Program-made: the position numbers and the translations under genes
Shown: positions 7,801 to 17,218 of the stretch, piece by piece
Layout of the letters: each line of letters starts with the position of its first letter
Position numbering within the stretch: position 1 is the stretch's first letter
The notes under the pieces: generated by a model
The model's database searches: none
What the model was told of the DNA's origin: nothing
What the model saw: the letters and a program-made list of their open reading frames with translations, nothing else
From: a bacterium
GTDB taxonomy: Bacteria; Sumerlaeota; Sumerlaeia; SLMS01; JAHLLQ01
Assembly (NCBI GenBank): GCA_020444065.1
Contig: JAHLLQ010000004.1
Location: 324,662-388,661, forward strand
DNA: 64,000 bases
Direction: 5' to 3'

Positions 7801-9408
7801 GTGACGCCCAAAGTCCAGATCGCATTCGTCATTTGGCTTTCTGGAGTCGCCGAAGTAGAATCGCGAATTCGTCCCCGCGCGGTAGGCGTATTCCCACTCC
7901 GCTTCGGTTGGAAGCCTTGGGATGACAGTATCCTGGCCTGTGACTTCCATGTAGCCTTTCAGGAGTTCGATGAAGTCCTGGACGTTCTCGTAGTCGACAT
8001 AGGATCGGGGCATCCGGTAGTCCGTTGCGTAAGGGATGCCCGCGACATTCAGGTACTGCTTCCAGGTCACCTCGTACTTGCTCATGTAGAAATCGCGCGG
8101 AATCGTCACCAAGTGCAGCGGACCCTCGGCTGGGCTGCGGCTGCGCTCGTCATCCTGCGACCCCATCCAGTACGAGCCGGCAGGAATCCGCACCATCTCC
8201 AGGGGCAGATTGCCCGGCAGCATCAGGACAATATCCCGAGACGGAACCGAGTAGATTTTGACGTCTTCAAGGAAGATGGAGCCGCCAATCTTGACGAATT
8301 CATGCTCGGGGTCGGCCAGGATATCGAAAGAACACGCCAATTGGGAGCCGACCCCCACGTTTGGCGGGAAGAAGACCCGGTAGGTCTTCGGCGCATCGAT
8401 CGTCGGCGTGTTCTGCGCCCAACCGGTCGAGGAAATAACGGTGGTTTGACACGCACGGAATCTCGATTCATTCAAGCGAAGCCGAAAGCCGGGCACCAGA
8501 TCTTTGTCTTCGATGTCCGTGCCTACCGTGAAATCGGCGAAGTACAATCGATTGGGTTCGATTGTGATGTTGTTTTCCTGCTGGAGAGTGGAGCCCCAGA
8601 ACCCGAACTGGAACCCCTGGCGATCGGCGACCTCCATGCTTGCCCGACCCAGCGTTGCATCGAATCCAAAGTGCGGGCTGGAGAAGTACTCGTGCATTGT
8701 GAAGGTGTGCCAACCATCTGTATCGCCAAGAAACTCGTAGGTTTGTTCGAGTCGCGGAGACGACAGATCTGATGGATTCATGACCTCCATCTGAAACCTC
8801 TCCAGGCGCACCCTGGCGTCGGGTGAGTCGTTCGGATCGAAGTTCAGGAGATCGAACTCCGCGCGGAAGATGGGGCTGTTTGTCGGGGGACTGAAATAGA
8901 GGGTGTACTCCCGAGGAAGTCTGCCGGGAGAGTACGCCGCATCGCCCATCGAGACGATTGAGTAAACCTCAGCCTGCTGGCTGTTCTCGGCCGTCGTACG
9001 CAACCGAATCTCCGGCACCAGCCGCGCGTCTTCCAGATCAGAGGTGATTCGGAAGGTTGCCTTCAGGACCGCCGTGCCATCCACGCGTCCCACGTCGATC
9101 TTGTAGGTATCGTCGCGATCGGCCTCCGCTTCGGGACTCACCAACTGAAACGCCGGCGATTCCCAGACACCAACCTGCCCGTCGTTTGAAGTTGTGATGA
9201 TATCCAGGGAGCCAGGAGCGCCGGGGACGTTATCGAATTCCGGTGAACTGAACGGCGGAACAGCGTACGGTTGCCAGCCTTCGCTGTCGCCCCAGAAATT
9301 GTATTCGGTTTCCTGAGCCAATGCCGATCTTGGGCAGAGGCTGAAACAGGTCAGAATGATCGGTAGAAATGCAGACCAACACGAAAGAGTCTTCAACGAA
9401 GTTCTCAC
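4846..9408 (-). CDS. Secreted protein with two FGE/SUMF1-like domains and duplicated C-terminal modules
   Basis: 1,520 residues, starting at GTG 9408 with GGGAGG six bases upstream. A signal peptide (to about residue 32, ending ALAQ) is followed by two related beta-rich modules (about 35-215 and 222-395, each opening with a GD.(D/E)GW motif). Two FGE-sulfatase-like domains follow at about 404-633 and 688-919, with typical RLPTEAEWEYA, FGLYDMAGNVFEW and RGGS motifs. A Pro-Thr-Ser linker leads to two near-identical LamG-like modules (about 954-1210 and 1243-1498). In SUMF1 two cysteines follow the GGSY motif. Here the first domain has neither and the second only the later one, so formylglycine formation is unlikely; a lectin-like binding or structural role is more plausible. 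Confidence 0.85.
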   Translation of the reverse strand: MRTSLKTLSCWSAFLPIILTCFSLCPRSALAQETEYNFWGDSEGWQPYAVPPFSSPEFDNVPGAPGSLDIITTSNDGQVGVWESPAFQLVSPEAEADRDDTYKIDVGRVDGTAVLKATFRITSDLEDARLVPEIRLRTTAENSQQAEVYSIVSMGDAAYSPGRLPREYTLYFSPPTNSPIFRAEFDLLNFDPNDSPDARVRLERFQMEVMNPSDLSSPRLEQTYEFLGDTDGWHTFTMHEYFSSPHFGFDATLGRASMEVADRQGFQFGFWGSTLQQENNITIEPNRLYFADFTVGTDIEDKDLVPGFRLRLNESRFRACQTTVISSTGWAQNTPTIDAPKTYRVFFPPNVGVGSQLACSFDILADPEHEFVKIGGSIFLEDVKIYSVPSRDIVLMLPGNLPLEMVRIPAGSYWMGSQDDERSRSPAEGPLHLVTIPRDFYMSKYEVTWKQYLNVAGIPYATDYRMPRSYVDYENVQDFIELLKGYMEVTGQDTVIPRLPTEAEWEYAYRAGTNSRFYFGDSRKPNDECDLDFGRHASMWFCGNAPSDGGIEIGLKEPNAFGLYDMAGNVFEWVSDDYHTDYNGAPNDGSSWEEGGELKVIRGGSFATKAKANRAAARQAFPIDGYAPNLGIRLVGEIVPGPDETPISTPTPAPTPTPIEPIDETDPEVETLTIMLPGSVLLNLKLIPARSFEMGSPETERGRWRSESPLHTVNLAKNYYIGETEVTRLQMKSLLGPAWGGDGDLPATCVSLDETEEFITALNQHIASTGQEPITVRLPSEAEWEHACRAGTQSRFYFGDSLAVGDECEITVPRVENMWYCGNANSLRPVGSRAPNYFGLYDMSGSVYEWCEDDFIDDYEGAPTDGSPRYTDGYYVGKVLRGGSYAAEAARCRSASRMAYYDASSGNQRGFRIAADPAPWAVVTPIPSPTPIPSPTPSPSPSRSPTPPPTPTPAPRDILEDFSGYWGGTEGETAHLYYDNGFEGNGIGFESTTADYDSSTTAVAYDPNLSGYLRELSYCCYITDSRDYLFAFAVRIDSWVTDPNSSTNIPLPSAMQDDSVYYRGDFALNLRGAQGDLTLSPIPDIGYGGAGYTGGVVLPAAGSVWAGDGQWHHIIVRKSMELYRNSEIYVYVDPPNRFSPPIFSEVGFENGLAYTYPYGWFMGEYEYESIGVGASIVIDNVGFFDVWWGDAGLSDSLGRVFERYAHLNEMTTPAPTPSPTPSPTPSPTPSPSPTPTPSPTPTPRDIVEDFSGYLGGTAGETANPIYDIGFQGNGIGLEATAADYDSSTIAVGYDPDLTGYLVELSVVSHVTNSSDRLFSFAVKVESWVADADSSTNVPLPSAMQDDSVYYRGDFALNLHGTTGDLRLDPVEDDGYGGAGYTGGIVVPAAGSNWAGDGQWHHIIVRKIMQPDEDCEIHVYVDPQNRFSPPDFSEVGFENGLANLYPYGWFMGAYEYASNGPGASIVIDNVGFFDIWGGDAGVSDSLGRVFDTCARLNEVTSRSAAERPIARPLAGAVPMQQ
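4911..6540 (-). repeat. Tandem duplication, 864-bp period, inside the FGE-like gene
   Basis: The segments 4911-5676 and 5775-6540 encode the same roughly 255-residue module and differ by an exact offset of 864 bases (288 codons). They share long identical DNA stretches, for example around 4991-5027 and 5855-5891. The spacer between copies encodes a PT/PS linker made of near-perfect short repeats, which probably drove the duplication by unequal recombination. Confidence 0.9.
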
Positions 9409-9699
9409 GGCGCACCTCCCAGGCTCCTCACTACACCCATTCTATTTACACAGGTTTACGTTGGGTGCAAGACAAACATGCGTCGAATCGTGCATTTCGT
9501 CCATATGGCGCCGCCTCCCCCGGAGCGCGCTTCCAACTCTTTTTCCATCAATATCCGGCGAAATATCTCCGGGTTCGACGTTGACAGCCTTCCGGGGGCT
9601 TAGGCAGCCTTCCGCCCCGCTCGCACTGGGAGGCGATCTCCCCCGGGCAGCGCCCCCTCGATTCCGAGCCACCGGGCTGAAAGAAAGGGACTTCTCTCC

Positions 9700-11061
9700 A
9701 TGGCCGATGTTCTCCCGTTCGCCGGCACCCGCTTTGCCACCAAGGAAGAAAACATCAACCTGGCGGACGTGATCTGTCCGCCCTTCGATGCGATCACCCC
9801 TCCCGTGCAGCGAGAGCTCCACGACCGGCACGCTTACAACATCGTGCGCCTGGTGCTGGGCCACGAGGCCGCCAGCGACGACGAGTCGAACAACCGCTAC
9901 ACGCGCTCGGCGGAGTGCTATCGCGAGTGGAAGGCGCGCCAGCTTCTCGTCGACGAGCAGCGCAAGTGCTTCTACGTGCATGAAGAGACCATGCACATCG
10001 AAGGGCGCAAAGATCCGGTCCGCCGGATTGGGTTTATCGCGCTGGTGAAGCTGCAGGACTTCCGCAGTGCCAAGATCCGCGCCCACGAGGAGACCTTCGA
10101 GAGCATCCGCAACGATCGCCTTCGCTTGCTGCGCACGCTCCAGGTCAATACGTGCCCGATCCATGTGCTCTATCGCGATCCCGAGCAGGACGTGAACAAC
10201 GTCCTCGAAGAGATTATGAAGAAGAAGGAGCCGATCGAGAGCTTCACGGATCACGCCGGCAACGAGCATCGCATCTGGATGATGCACAAGAAGGACCCCA
10301 TTCTTCGCATTCACGAAGCGATGAAGCCGAAGCGCCTCATCATCGCAGACGGCCACCATCGCTACGAAACTGCCCTGAAGTTCCGCGATGAGATGCGCGA
10401 CATGACCGGCCGCCGCGACGGCCGCCAGCCCTACGATTTCACGATGATGTATCTGCAGCGCGCCGAGGACGAGACTCTCTTCCCACAGCCGGTGCATCGC
10501 GTTCTGGCCCGCGAACTGGGCACCGATACCGAGATCGACGAGATTCTCGAGGACATCGAGGAGTACTTCACGACGAGCGAGTTCAAGCTCGATATGGAAG
10601 ACGTTGAGAAGTCGACCTCGACCATCAAGGACAAGATCAGCCCGACCAAGACGATCAAGACGCGCTTCGCCATGGTGCTTCCCAACGGCCGCGCCTGGCA
10701 GCTCTCGCTCCGCAAGGATGCCGACATCCACGAGATGATCGAAGAAGAGACGATGACCGAGGATATGAAGCGCACGGACGTCGTGATTCTTCATCGCTTC
10801 GTCATTTCGCGCGGTTGGATCGGCAATCCGGAGGTGGAACTGGACGAGGATGACGTCTTCTATCGCACGGACATCGGTGCGGCGCTCCGACTGCTCGCCC
10901 GGCGCAAGGGCTGTGTTGCGTTCTTCACGAACGCCGTCGGCAAGGATGAGATGCTGACGATTGCCGAGAACGGCGAGCTGCTTCCCCATCGTTCCACGGA
11001 CTTCGAGCCGAAGTTGCCTTGCGGCATGGTCGTGCGCGACTTGAACGTCGGATTCGGCTAA
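9700..11061 (+). CDS. DUF1015 family protein
   Basis: 453 residues, close to the usual DUF1015 length. The N-terminus (LPFAGTRF...VICPPFDAI) and the internal ADGHHRYETAL motif are the family hallmarks, and the middle has the conserved charged helices. Family members are cytosolic and of unproven function; in many bacteria they neighbour serine and phosphoserine metabolism genes, and a serC gene lies in this window at 25.7 kb but not adjacent. ATG 9700 has AAAGGGA about ten bases upstream. The 291-base gap before it separates it from the divergent 4846-9408 gene and must hold both promoters; I could not pick a convincing one. Confidence 0.88.
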   Translation: MADVLPFAGTRFATKEENINLADVICPPFDAITPPVQRELHDRHAYNIVRLVLGHEAASDDESNNRYTRSAECYREWKARQLLVDEQRKCFYVHEETMHIEGRKDPVRRIGFIALVKLQDFRSAKIRAHEETFESIRNDRLRLLRTLQVNTCPIHVLYRDPEQDVNNVLEEIMKKKEPIESFTDHAGNEHRIWMMHKKDPILRIHEAMKPKRLIIADGHHRYETALKFRDEMRDMTGRRDGRQPYDFTMMYLQRAEDETLFPQPVHRVLARELGTDTEIDEILEDIEEYFTTSEFKLDMEDVEKSTSTIKDKISPTKTIKTRFAMVLPNGRAWQLSLRKDADIHEMIEEETMTEDMKRTDVVILHRFVISRGWIGNPEVELDEDDVFYRTDIGAALRLLARRKGCVAFFTNAVGKDEMLTIAENGELLPHRSTDFEPKLPCGMVVRDLNVGFG

Positions 11062-11102
11062 GAGACTGACAGCCGGTTTCGCCCTCCAGACAGGGGCCTC
11101 GC

Positions 11103-12167
11103 ATGAAGGTCTTCGACGGGCACTGCGACACTCTCACGCGGATATTTGGACCTCGCGTGAACGAGCCGCATGACTTCTTCGCACGCAATGCCGCCGGTCA
11201 CATCGATTTGCCGCGTGCCCGCGAGGGCGGCTACTGCGGCGGAATCTTCGCCATCTTCATTTCTCACGGAGCATCCCCCCGGGATCGATACAGCCCCTTC
11301 GAAGGCGGCTATCGTGTCGATGACCTGGACCAGATCCCGCATGAGATCGCCCGCGCCGAGACGGATAATGTGCTGGAAGGCCTTTGGGGGCTTCTGAAAC
11401 AGGCGGGCGATCGCGTGCGCCTGATCCGCGACATCGCCGACTTCGACGAGGCCCTGGCCGCCGATCAACTCGCAATGGTTCTGCACTTCGAAGGGGCCGA
11501 AGCCCTCGATCTCGAACTTCGACTGCTCGATGATTATTATCGCATGGGACTGCGTTCGCTCGGGCTCGTGTGGAGTCGTCCGAATGACTTCGCGTATGGC
11601 GTCCCGTTCGGGTATCCTCTCTCACCGGAAATTGGTCCGGGCCTCTCGGCGGCTGGTCGGGCGCTTGTCCGGCGCTGCAATGAGCTTGGGATTGTCGTCG
11701 ATGCCGCCCACCTGAATGAACGCGGCTTCTGGGACCTCGCAGAGCTCTCCAACGCGCCGCTCGTCGTTTCGCACTCCGCGGCTCATGCGCTCTGCGCCTC
11801 AACTCGAAATCTGACGGATGAACAGATCGGCGCCGTCGCTGCCTCCAAGGGACTGATCGGGATTCCATACGCTTGCTCGATGCTCCGCAGCGACGGCGAT
11901 GTGACCGCCGATGCCCCGATTGCCGAGATTGTTCGTCACGTCGCGTATGTGGCCGAACGAGCCGGAGTCGACCATGTCGCCCTCGGGTCGGACTTCGATG
12001 GGACGCAGATTCCCGAGGAGTTAGGCGACGTCGCCGGGCTCCCCCGACTGGTCGAAGCCCTCCGCGGTGCGGGATTCACCGAGGATGAGCTCCAACGCGT
12101 CTGCCACCTCAATTGGCGCCGGATTTTCGCCTCCACCTGGCAGCCTCCCGATCCCGCCCGGGCTTGA
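11103..12167 (+). CDS. Membrane dipeptidase, peptidase M19 family
   Basis: 354 residues, normal for M19 renal-dipeptidase-like zinc enzymes that split dipeptides (and often D-amino acid dipeptides). Metal ligands can be placed on the family pattern: HCD near the N-terminus (DGHCDTL), the bridging Glu in HFEGAEAL, His in VVSHSAAHAL, and the late Asp in ALGSDFDG. No signal peptide is evident, so it is probably cytosolic. It starts 41 bases after the DUF1015 gene on the same strand and precedes pncB, so the three may be one transcript. Confidence 0.92.
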   Translation: MKVFDGHCDTLTRIFGPRVNEPHDFFARNAAGHIDLPRAREGGYCGGIFAIFISHGASPRDRYSPFEGGYRVDDLDQIPHEIARAETDNVLEGLWGLLKQAGDRVRLIRDIADFDEALAADQLAMVLHFEGAEALDLELRLLDDYYRMGLRSLGLVWSRPNDFAYGVPFGYPLSPEIGPGLSAAGRALVRRCNELGIVVDAAHLNERGFWDLAELSNAPLVVSHSAAHALCASTRNLTDEQIGAVAASKGLIGIPYACSMLRSDGDVTADAPIAEIVRHVAYVAERAGVDHVALGSDFDGTQIPEELGDVAGLPRLVEALRGAGFTEDELQRVCHLNWRRIFASTWQPPDPARA

Positions 12168-12260
12168 TCCTCTTGCGCACCGGCGGTACTTCCCGCCATG
12201 GTGAAAGTGGGATTGGTGGTTCTCGCAGCCGCTTCAGTTTCAATCACGGAGGCAATCCGC

Positions 12261-13811
12261 ATGAAGCCCGACCAGCAGAGGCTTGCTGAAGGCATTCTCT
12301 TCACAGATCAGTATCAACTGACCATGGCGCAGCTCTTCTTTCGGATGGGCATGCACGACACAAACGTCCAGTTCGATCACTTCTATCGCAAGAACCCCGA
12401 TTACGGCGAGCACCAGGCGGGATTTTGCATCAATGCAGGGCTGGATTGGTTGCTGAATTGGATGCGGACGGCCCGGTTCCGCGATGAAGATATCGAGTGT
12501 CTGCGTGCGCAGAAGGGGCGCACCGGCGAGCGCGTCTTCCAGGACGACTTCCTCGATTGGCTGCGCAAGGAGGGCAACTTCGAGGGGCTCTCGATGATGG
12601 CGATTCCCGAGGGGCGCGTCGTCCATCCGAACGTTCCCCTGACGGTCGTCTGTGGCCCGCTTGCGAAAGTGCAGATTCTGGAGTCTGCGCTCCTTAACAT
12701 GCTCAATTACCAGACGCTGATCGCGACAAAGGCTGCCCGGATTCGCGCGGCCGGACGGGGCCAGACGTTGCTCGAGTTTGGCATGCGGCGTGGCCACGAT
12801 CGTGGCGTAAACGCAGGCATTCGCGCTGCATTGATCGGCGGAGCAGACTTTACTTCAGCGACTGGAGTTTCGTGCGCGTTGGGGCTTCCCCCAAAAGGCA
12901 CGCACGCCCACAGCATGGTGCAGGCTTTCATGGCCGTCGGCGAAGGTGAATTGGCTGCTTTCCGCGCCTACGCGGACGTCTATCCGGACGATTGCCTGCT
13001 GCTGGTGGACACGATCGATACGCTACGCAGCGGCATTCCAAACGCCATCACGGTCTTTCAGGAACTGCGCAAGAAAGGGCACGAGCCCTTTGGCGTGCGA
13101 CTCGATTCCGGCGACCTCGCGCACCTCGCGGTGCAATCGGCCAAGATGCTGGACCAGGCGCGCTTCCCGGATGTGAAGATCGTGCTCTCCAATTTGCTGG
13201 ACGAGATGGCGCTGGTTCAGATCCTGAATCAGATTGAGGAGGAAGCCCCTGGCCAGGGCATGAGCGCCGATCGCATCATCCGGCGGCTCGTGTATGGTGT
13301 GGGAACGCGGATGATCACATCCCGCGGCGATGCGGCCCTGGACGGTGTGTTCAAACTGGTCGCGATTGAACGCGACGGCGAGTGGACGCCGGCAATCAAG
13401 TTGTCAGAGACGCCTGCCAAGACGTTGAACCCAGGCTACAAGAAGATCTGGCGCCTGTACGACAAGCGCGACAAGGCAACGGCCGACCTCCTCGCGTTCC
13501 ACGATGAAGATCCGAACGTGATGGAGCCTCTCGTTCTGCGGCATCCCGTGGAATACGACACCAAGCGCGTGATCCCGAAGGCGGAACTGGACGAGATCGA
13601 GCCTCTGCACGTCGAAGTGCTGCGCGAGGGGCGTCGCGTTTATCAAACCCCGCCACTCGGCGATATTCGCGAGCGCCGCGACGCGGACCTGGAACGCCTG
13701 GACCTTGGCGTGAAGCGATTCATCAATCCGTATACGTATCACGTCTCCCTTTCGGAGAAACTGATGGCCGAGAAGCAGCGTCTCATTCGCCAGTTCCGTA
13801 TGTCAGGCTGA
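12261..13811 (+). CDS. pncB: Nicotinate phosphoribosyltransferase
   Basis: 516 residues from ATG 12261. I prefer this start to an in-frame ATG at 12198 because GGAGG sits eight bases upstream and the family core begins right away ([11 protein letters not shown]). The enzyme makes nicotinate mononucleotide from nicotinate and PRPP with ATP hydrolysis, in NAD salvage. Visible family motifs are [30 protein letters not shown] and [11 protein letters not shown], the last two lining the PRPP site. It ends with an Arg/Lys-rich helix as usual. A PRPP synthetase gene lies at 42.6 kb but is not linked. Assignment is firm. Confidence 0.95.
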   Translation: MKPDQQRLAEGILFTDQYQLTMAQLFFRMGMHDTNVQFDHFYRKNPDYGEHQAGFCINAGLDWLLNWMRTARFRDEDIECLRAQKGRTGERVFQDDFLDWLRKEGNFEGLSMMAIPEGRVVHPNVPLTVVCGPLAKVQILESALLNMLNYQTLIATKAARIRAAGRGQTLLEFGMRRGHDRGVNAGIRAALIGGADFTSATGVSCALGLPPKGTHAHSMVQAFMAVGEGELAAFRAYADVYPDDCLLLVDTIDTLRSGIPNAITVFQELRKKGHEPFGVRLDSGDLAHLAVQSAKMLDQARFPDVKIVLSNLLDEMALVQILNQIEEEAPGQGMSADRIIRRLVYGVGTRMITSRGDAALDGVFKLVAIERDGEWTPAIKLSETPAKTLNPGYKKIWRLYDKRDKATADLLAFHDEDPNVMEPLVLRHPVEYDTKRVIPKAELDEIEPLHVEVLREGRRVYQTPPLGDIRERRDADLERLDLGVKRFINPYTYHVSLSEKLMAEKQRLIRQFRMSG

Positions 13812-13876
13812 CTCGGGTTGTTGCCGAAGCGGAACCGAAGTCTGATACTTCACAGAGTTGAATCATGGGGAACGCT

Positions 13877-16800
13877 ATGCGCCTGATCCTGACTGGTTTG
13901 TTCAGCGTATTCTTCCTGACGGCATGCCTTGCTCAGCCGCTTGAGTGGGAACCGACCGCGAATCCACACGGCGACATCCTCGGCGAATCGGGGCAGGAGA
14001 CGCGCTTTGTGCGCGATGCCGATTTGCTTTGGTTCGGGCGCGCCGGCGACTTCGCCAATCCAGGTTTCCAATCGATCGCCGCCGGCGAGCCTGTCGGATG
14101 GAACAAGCGAATTGCGCCTATCCTATTGGAAGAGGAAGGCAATCGCTACGTGCGCGTGAATGCTTCGTCATTCTACGAGCAGCGCTTCACGCAGCCCGCA
14201 GCGGACCAGCATGTGACATTCTCATACCTTGCGCGTGGAGAGACCGGTTTCGAACGCGCTGGACTGCAATCGGTCCAGTGGGACGGGACAAACGGCCAGG
14301 CCTACACAACTCGCGCGTCAGTCGGCACCAAGTTCACGCGCGTTTTCGCACCGATTCCGATCCTGCCTGGCTACACGGAACTCGAGTTGCGCGTTCGCGG
14401 AGCGAGCGATCGCGAATGGATCGACGCCGATGATGCACTTCTGCTCGACGAAGGTCTTGAGAACGGCGGCTTCGAAGTCGACACCGAGCATTGGGTGCTC
14501 GAAGGCGACGCTGCACTGACGACCGATTCGCTTGTGGGGTCGCAGGCCTTGAAATTGGGCGTCGGAGGTCGCGCTGCTCAATTCGCCGCAGCGATGTTCG
14601 ATGGGCAGGAGTATTTCCTTGCCGGAATCGTACGGGCCCAAGATGAAGCGACAACCCTCTCAACTCGGGAAGAATGGCTCGCGGCCGATGGTTCACCGCA
14701 GGGCAGCCCTTCATCGTACACGGTCGCCGTTGCGACATCTGCCGGCCGCTTTCTCGTGTCCCTTGGGAATCGCGAGAATGTTGCGGCATCAACCGTCGCT
14801 TTTGAGAACGCTGGGCCGGGCAATTTGTTGATCGATGACCTCAGCCGCGGCTCCACGACGGTCTTTCCGCCAGCGTATTTCCCGCACGTAGATTCGGCGA
14901 ATCCGATGCTGAAGCTGATCGCTGTCTGGCCTCGCCAGATCGACAGTGGGACCGTTGAAATCCGAAATGGTTCGGACGCATTGGTCGACTCCGTCCCTCT
15001 TTTGCTAGACCGGGGAGTCGGAACGGCAGAGTGGAGTGGCGACGGACAAGCGGCAGGGGAGTACACAGCGCGCTTTAAGCTAGCCAATGCGTCTGGCACA
15101 AACGTGATCATCGATCGCCCCTTCACGTTGCACGATGATCTCGCCGTTGCGGACAACGACGCCTTCACAACGGACGTCGTCGGGCGCGGGGTTTGGCTGT
15201 GGATGTTGAATGAGCAAAACCTGACCGCCGATCGTGCCTCGGACATCATTGCTGCGGCCCAGGCGGACGGCTTCAATCTCGGCGTGATTTGGGCGTGGGA
15301 GGACCAATGGCCGGCAATTGTCGAAGCCTGTGCCCGCCGCGAGTTCCCCTTCCTGCCAGCCAATCTCGATGTGAATAACGCGCTGAAGGAATTGCCACGC
15401 GCGACCGGCTTCAATCGCGCAGACTACATCGATCTCGTAAACCAGAAACTTGGTGTGGCGCTCGAAAGCCCGTGGGCGTTCGGGTACTATCAGATCGACG
15501 AGCCTTTCACAGACCTGGACACGCAACGTGCCGCCGCGGCGCATGACATTGCGGGTGCAATACCCGCGTGGAAGCGCCCCTTCATGATCATCTGGCATGC
15601 GGCGGCCAGTGCCGACAAATGGGACACAATCAAGCCGATCATCCACATGACGGACATCTATCCATGGTCGGTCGACATGTACAACATGGATCAAGGGCTC
15701 GCCACGTACTCGGCTCATGTGAATGAGCAAGTCGCTCTCGCACGCGAACGCAATCGCGAGTACTGGGCCTGGCCCCAGGTCTTCTCGACACCGGAGTATT
15801 GGAGGTCGCCGACTCCAGAGGCGACGCGTGCGCTGATCGGAATAACGATGGCCCACGGCGGCACCGGCTACGTGCTCTTCGCCTACTACCAGATTGGCGG
15901 CGTGGAAGGACTGCGAACACGCGAGTTGAACCCCTTGCCCGAAGCGGACATCTGGCGCGAAGAGAATGCGCGCATCGAAGCGGCGACCGACGAACTGCTC
16001 TCCCTTAGCAATCATACCGAGATTCTCACGGGGAACAGCAACGTCCTGGCAACGGTGGCGGATCATCCGGATGGCGGCTCGGTTCTCTTTCTCGTCTCGA
16101 TGGTGACGCGTGGGGACCTGGCCGCGACATTGCACTTCACCGATTCACAAACGGAACTCACCGAGATTACTGGCAGAGACAATCTGATCGTTGACGGACG
16201 GGAAGCGAATTTCATTCTCCATCCCGGCGACTGGTTTGCATGGCGAATGCCGACCGGATCCGTCGATGGATTCCTGTCAAGCATCTCCACTCCAGCGATG
16301 ACATTCGATCCGACGAAGGTCTTCGACAACACCTACGCGAACTCTCCTGTCTACGACATTGCGATCAACCCGGTGGGAAATCGCATCGCGATCGCGGCGG
16401 GATGGACGACGCTGCTCGTCGACGAGCTTGGCCAGTTTGTTTCCCAGCCCGGTCTTCAGAACACACAGCGTGTCGAATTCCAAGACAACAATCTGCTGTT
16501 GATGGCGGATGGAGCGCGCGGCCTTGGTGTCTACAATCTCACCTTCTCATCGTTTGTGCCTGGATTCGAACGTTACACTGGTGCAGGCTACGATATTGTG
16601 CCCGCCGGCCAGAATACCTACTGGATGACAATGTCGGAATGGGGCTTGCGGCGTTTGACGCGCGACTCATCGAGCGGCGAGTTCACTTCCGGGCCGATCA
16701 TCTCCACCGGCGATCAGGCGCAAAGCATCATCGGCTCGTTCACCGATGAGCGACTCACTTTTCTGAACGTGGACCAAGGCATCTATAACGCTACGTCCGA

Positions 16801-17218
16801 CGGCACAGTGACGCAGGACATTGCGGGCCAGCGTTTCTGGCGCAGCGACCTTTCTCCCTCCGGCAATCACCTGGCCGTGGCGCGGAACAGGCGCGGTTTC
16901 TCAATCTACACGCTCGATGCAGACGGGGCCGTTTTGGACTCGCGCGATGAGCATTTCGGCTTCGATCATGCTGAGGACGTTGCCTGGCTGAACGATCATC
17001 TTCTGGCTGTCGCAGATTCGGACGGCGACATTGGATTCTTCTTCGTTGAGGACAACCTCGACATCACCCTGCGGCACATGTGGTTACTCGATCCCATGCG
17101 GCCATCGATGATTGCTGCAATCGAGGCGCACGGAACCGACCTGGCCATTGGCTATCGCAATGGACGCGTTGTTGTCCTGGACCTGTCGATGTTGAGAACG
17201 GGATGGTACTTGCGCTGA
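13877..17218 (+). CDS. Lipoprotein with glycosidase-like barrel and propeller-like C-terminus
   Basis: 1,113 residues from ATG 13877, chosen because GGGGA lies five bases upstream and the signal peptide then opens with MRLILTGL; an ATG at 13865 adds four residues. The signal ends in the lipobox LTAC, so Cys is probably lipidated. Residues to about 430 are beta-rich, carbohydrate-binding-like. About 435-720 resemble a TIM-barrel glycosidase: RGVWLWMLNEQ, VIWAWEDQW, GYYQIDEPF, MIIWHAAAS and DIYPWS, with Glu in QIDEPF a candidate acid. The last 300 residues look like repeated beta blades. No CAZy family is certain. It ends directly against the convergent kinase gene with no terminator visible. 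Confidence 0.75.
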   Translation: MRLILTGLFSVFFLTACLAQPLEWEPTANPHGDILGESGQETRFVRDADLLWFGRAGDFANPGFQSIAAGEPVGWNKRIAPILLEEEGNRYVRVNASSFYEQRFTQPAADQHVTFSYLARGETGFERAGLQSVQWDGTNGQAYTTRASVGTKFTRVFAPIPILPGYTELELRVRGASDREWIDADDALLLDEGLENGGFEVDTEHWVLEGDAALTTDSLVGSQALKLGVGGRAAQFAAAMFDGQEYFLAGIVRAQDEATTLSTREEWLAADGSPQGSPSSYTVAVATSAGRFLVSLGNRENVAASTVAFENAGPGNLLIDDLSRGSTTVFPPAYFPHVDSANPMLKLIAVWPRQIDSGTVEIRNGSDALVDSVPLLLDRGVGTAEWSGDGQAAGEYTARFKLANASGTNVIIDRPFTLHDDLAVADNDAFTTDVVGRGVWLWMLNEQNLTADRASDIIAAAQADGFNLGVIWAWEDQWPAIVEACARREFPFLPANLDVNNALKELPRATGFNRADYIDLVNQKLGVALESPWAFGYYQIDEPFTDLDTQRAAAAHDIAGAIPAWKRPFMIIWHAAASADKWDTIKPIIHMTDIYPWSVDMYNMDQGLATYSAHVNEQVALARERNREYWAWPQVFSTPEYWRSPTPEATRALIGITMAHGGTGYVLFAYYQIGGVEGLRTRELNPLPEADIWREENARIEAATDELLSLSNHTEILTGNSNVLATVADHPDGGSVLFLVSMVTRGDLAATLHFTDSQTELTEITGRDNLIVDGREANFILHPGDWFAWRMPTGSVDGFLSSISTPAMTFDPTKVFDNTYANSPVYDIAINPVGNRIAIAAGWTTLLVDELGQFVSQPGLQNTQRVEFQDNNLLLMADGARGLGVYNLTFSSFVPGFERYTGAGYDIVPAGQNTYWMTMSEWGLRRLTRDSSSGEFTSGPIISTGDQAQSIIGSFTDERLTFLNVDQGIYNATSDGTVTQDIAGQRFWRSDLSPSGNHLAVARNRRGFSIYTLDADGAVLDSRDEHFGFDHAEDVAWLNDHLLAVADSDGDIGFFFVEDNLDITLRHMWLLDPMRPSMIAAIEAHGTDLAIGYRNGRVVVLDLSMLRTGWYLR

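Noticed and set aside
9442-10989. 515-residue minus-strand open frame
   Set aside because: It is the antisense of the DUF1015 gene, with no family motifs; the plus-strand gene is well supported.
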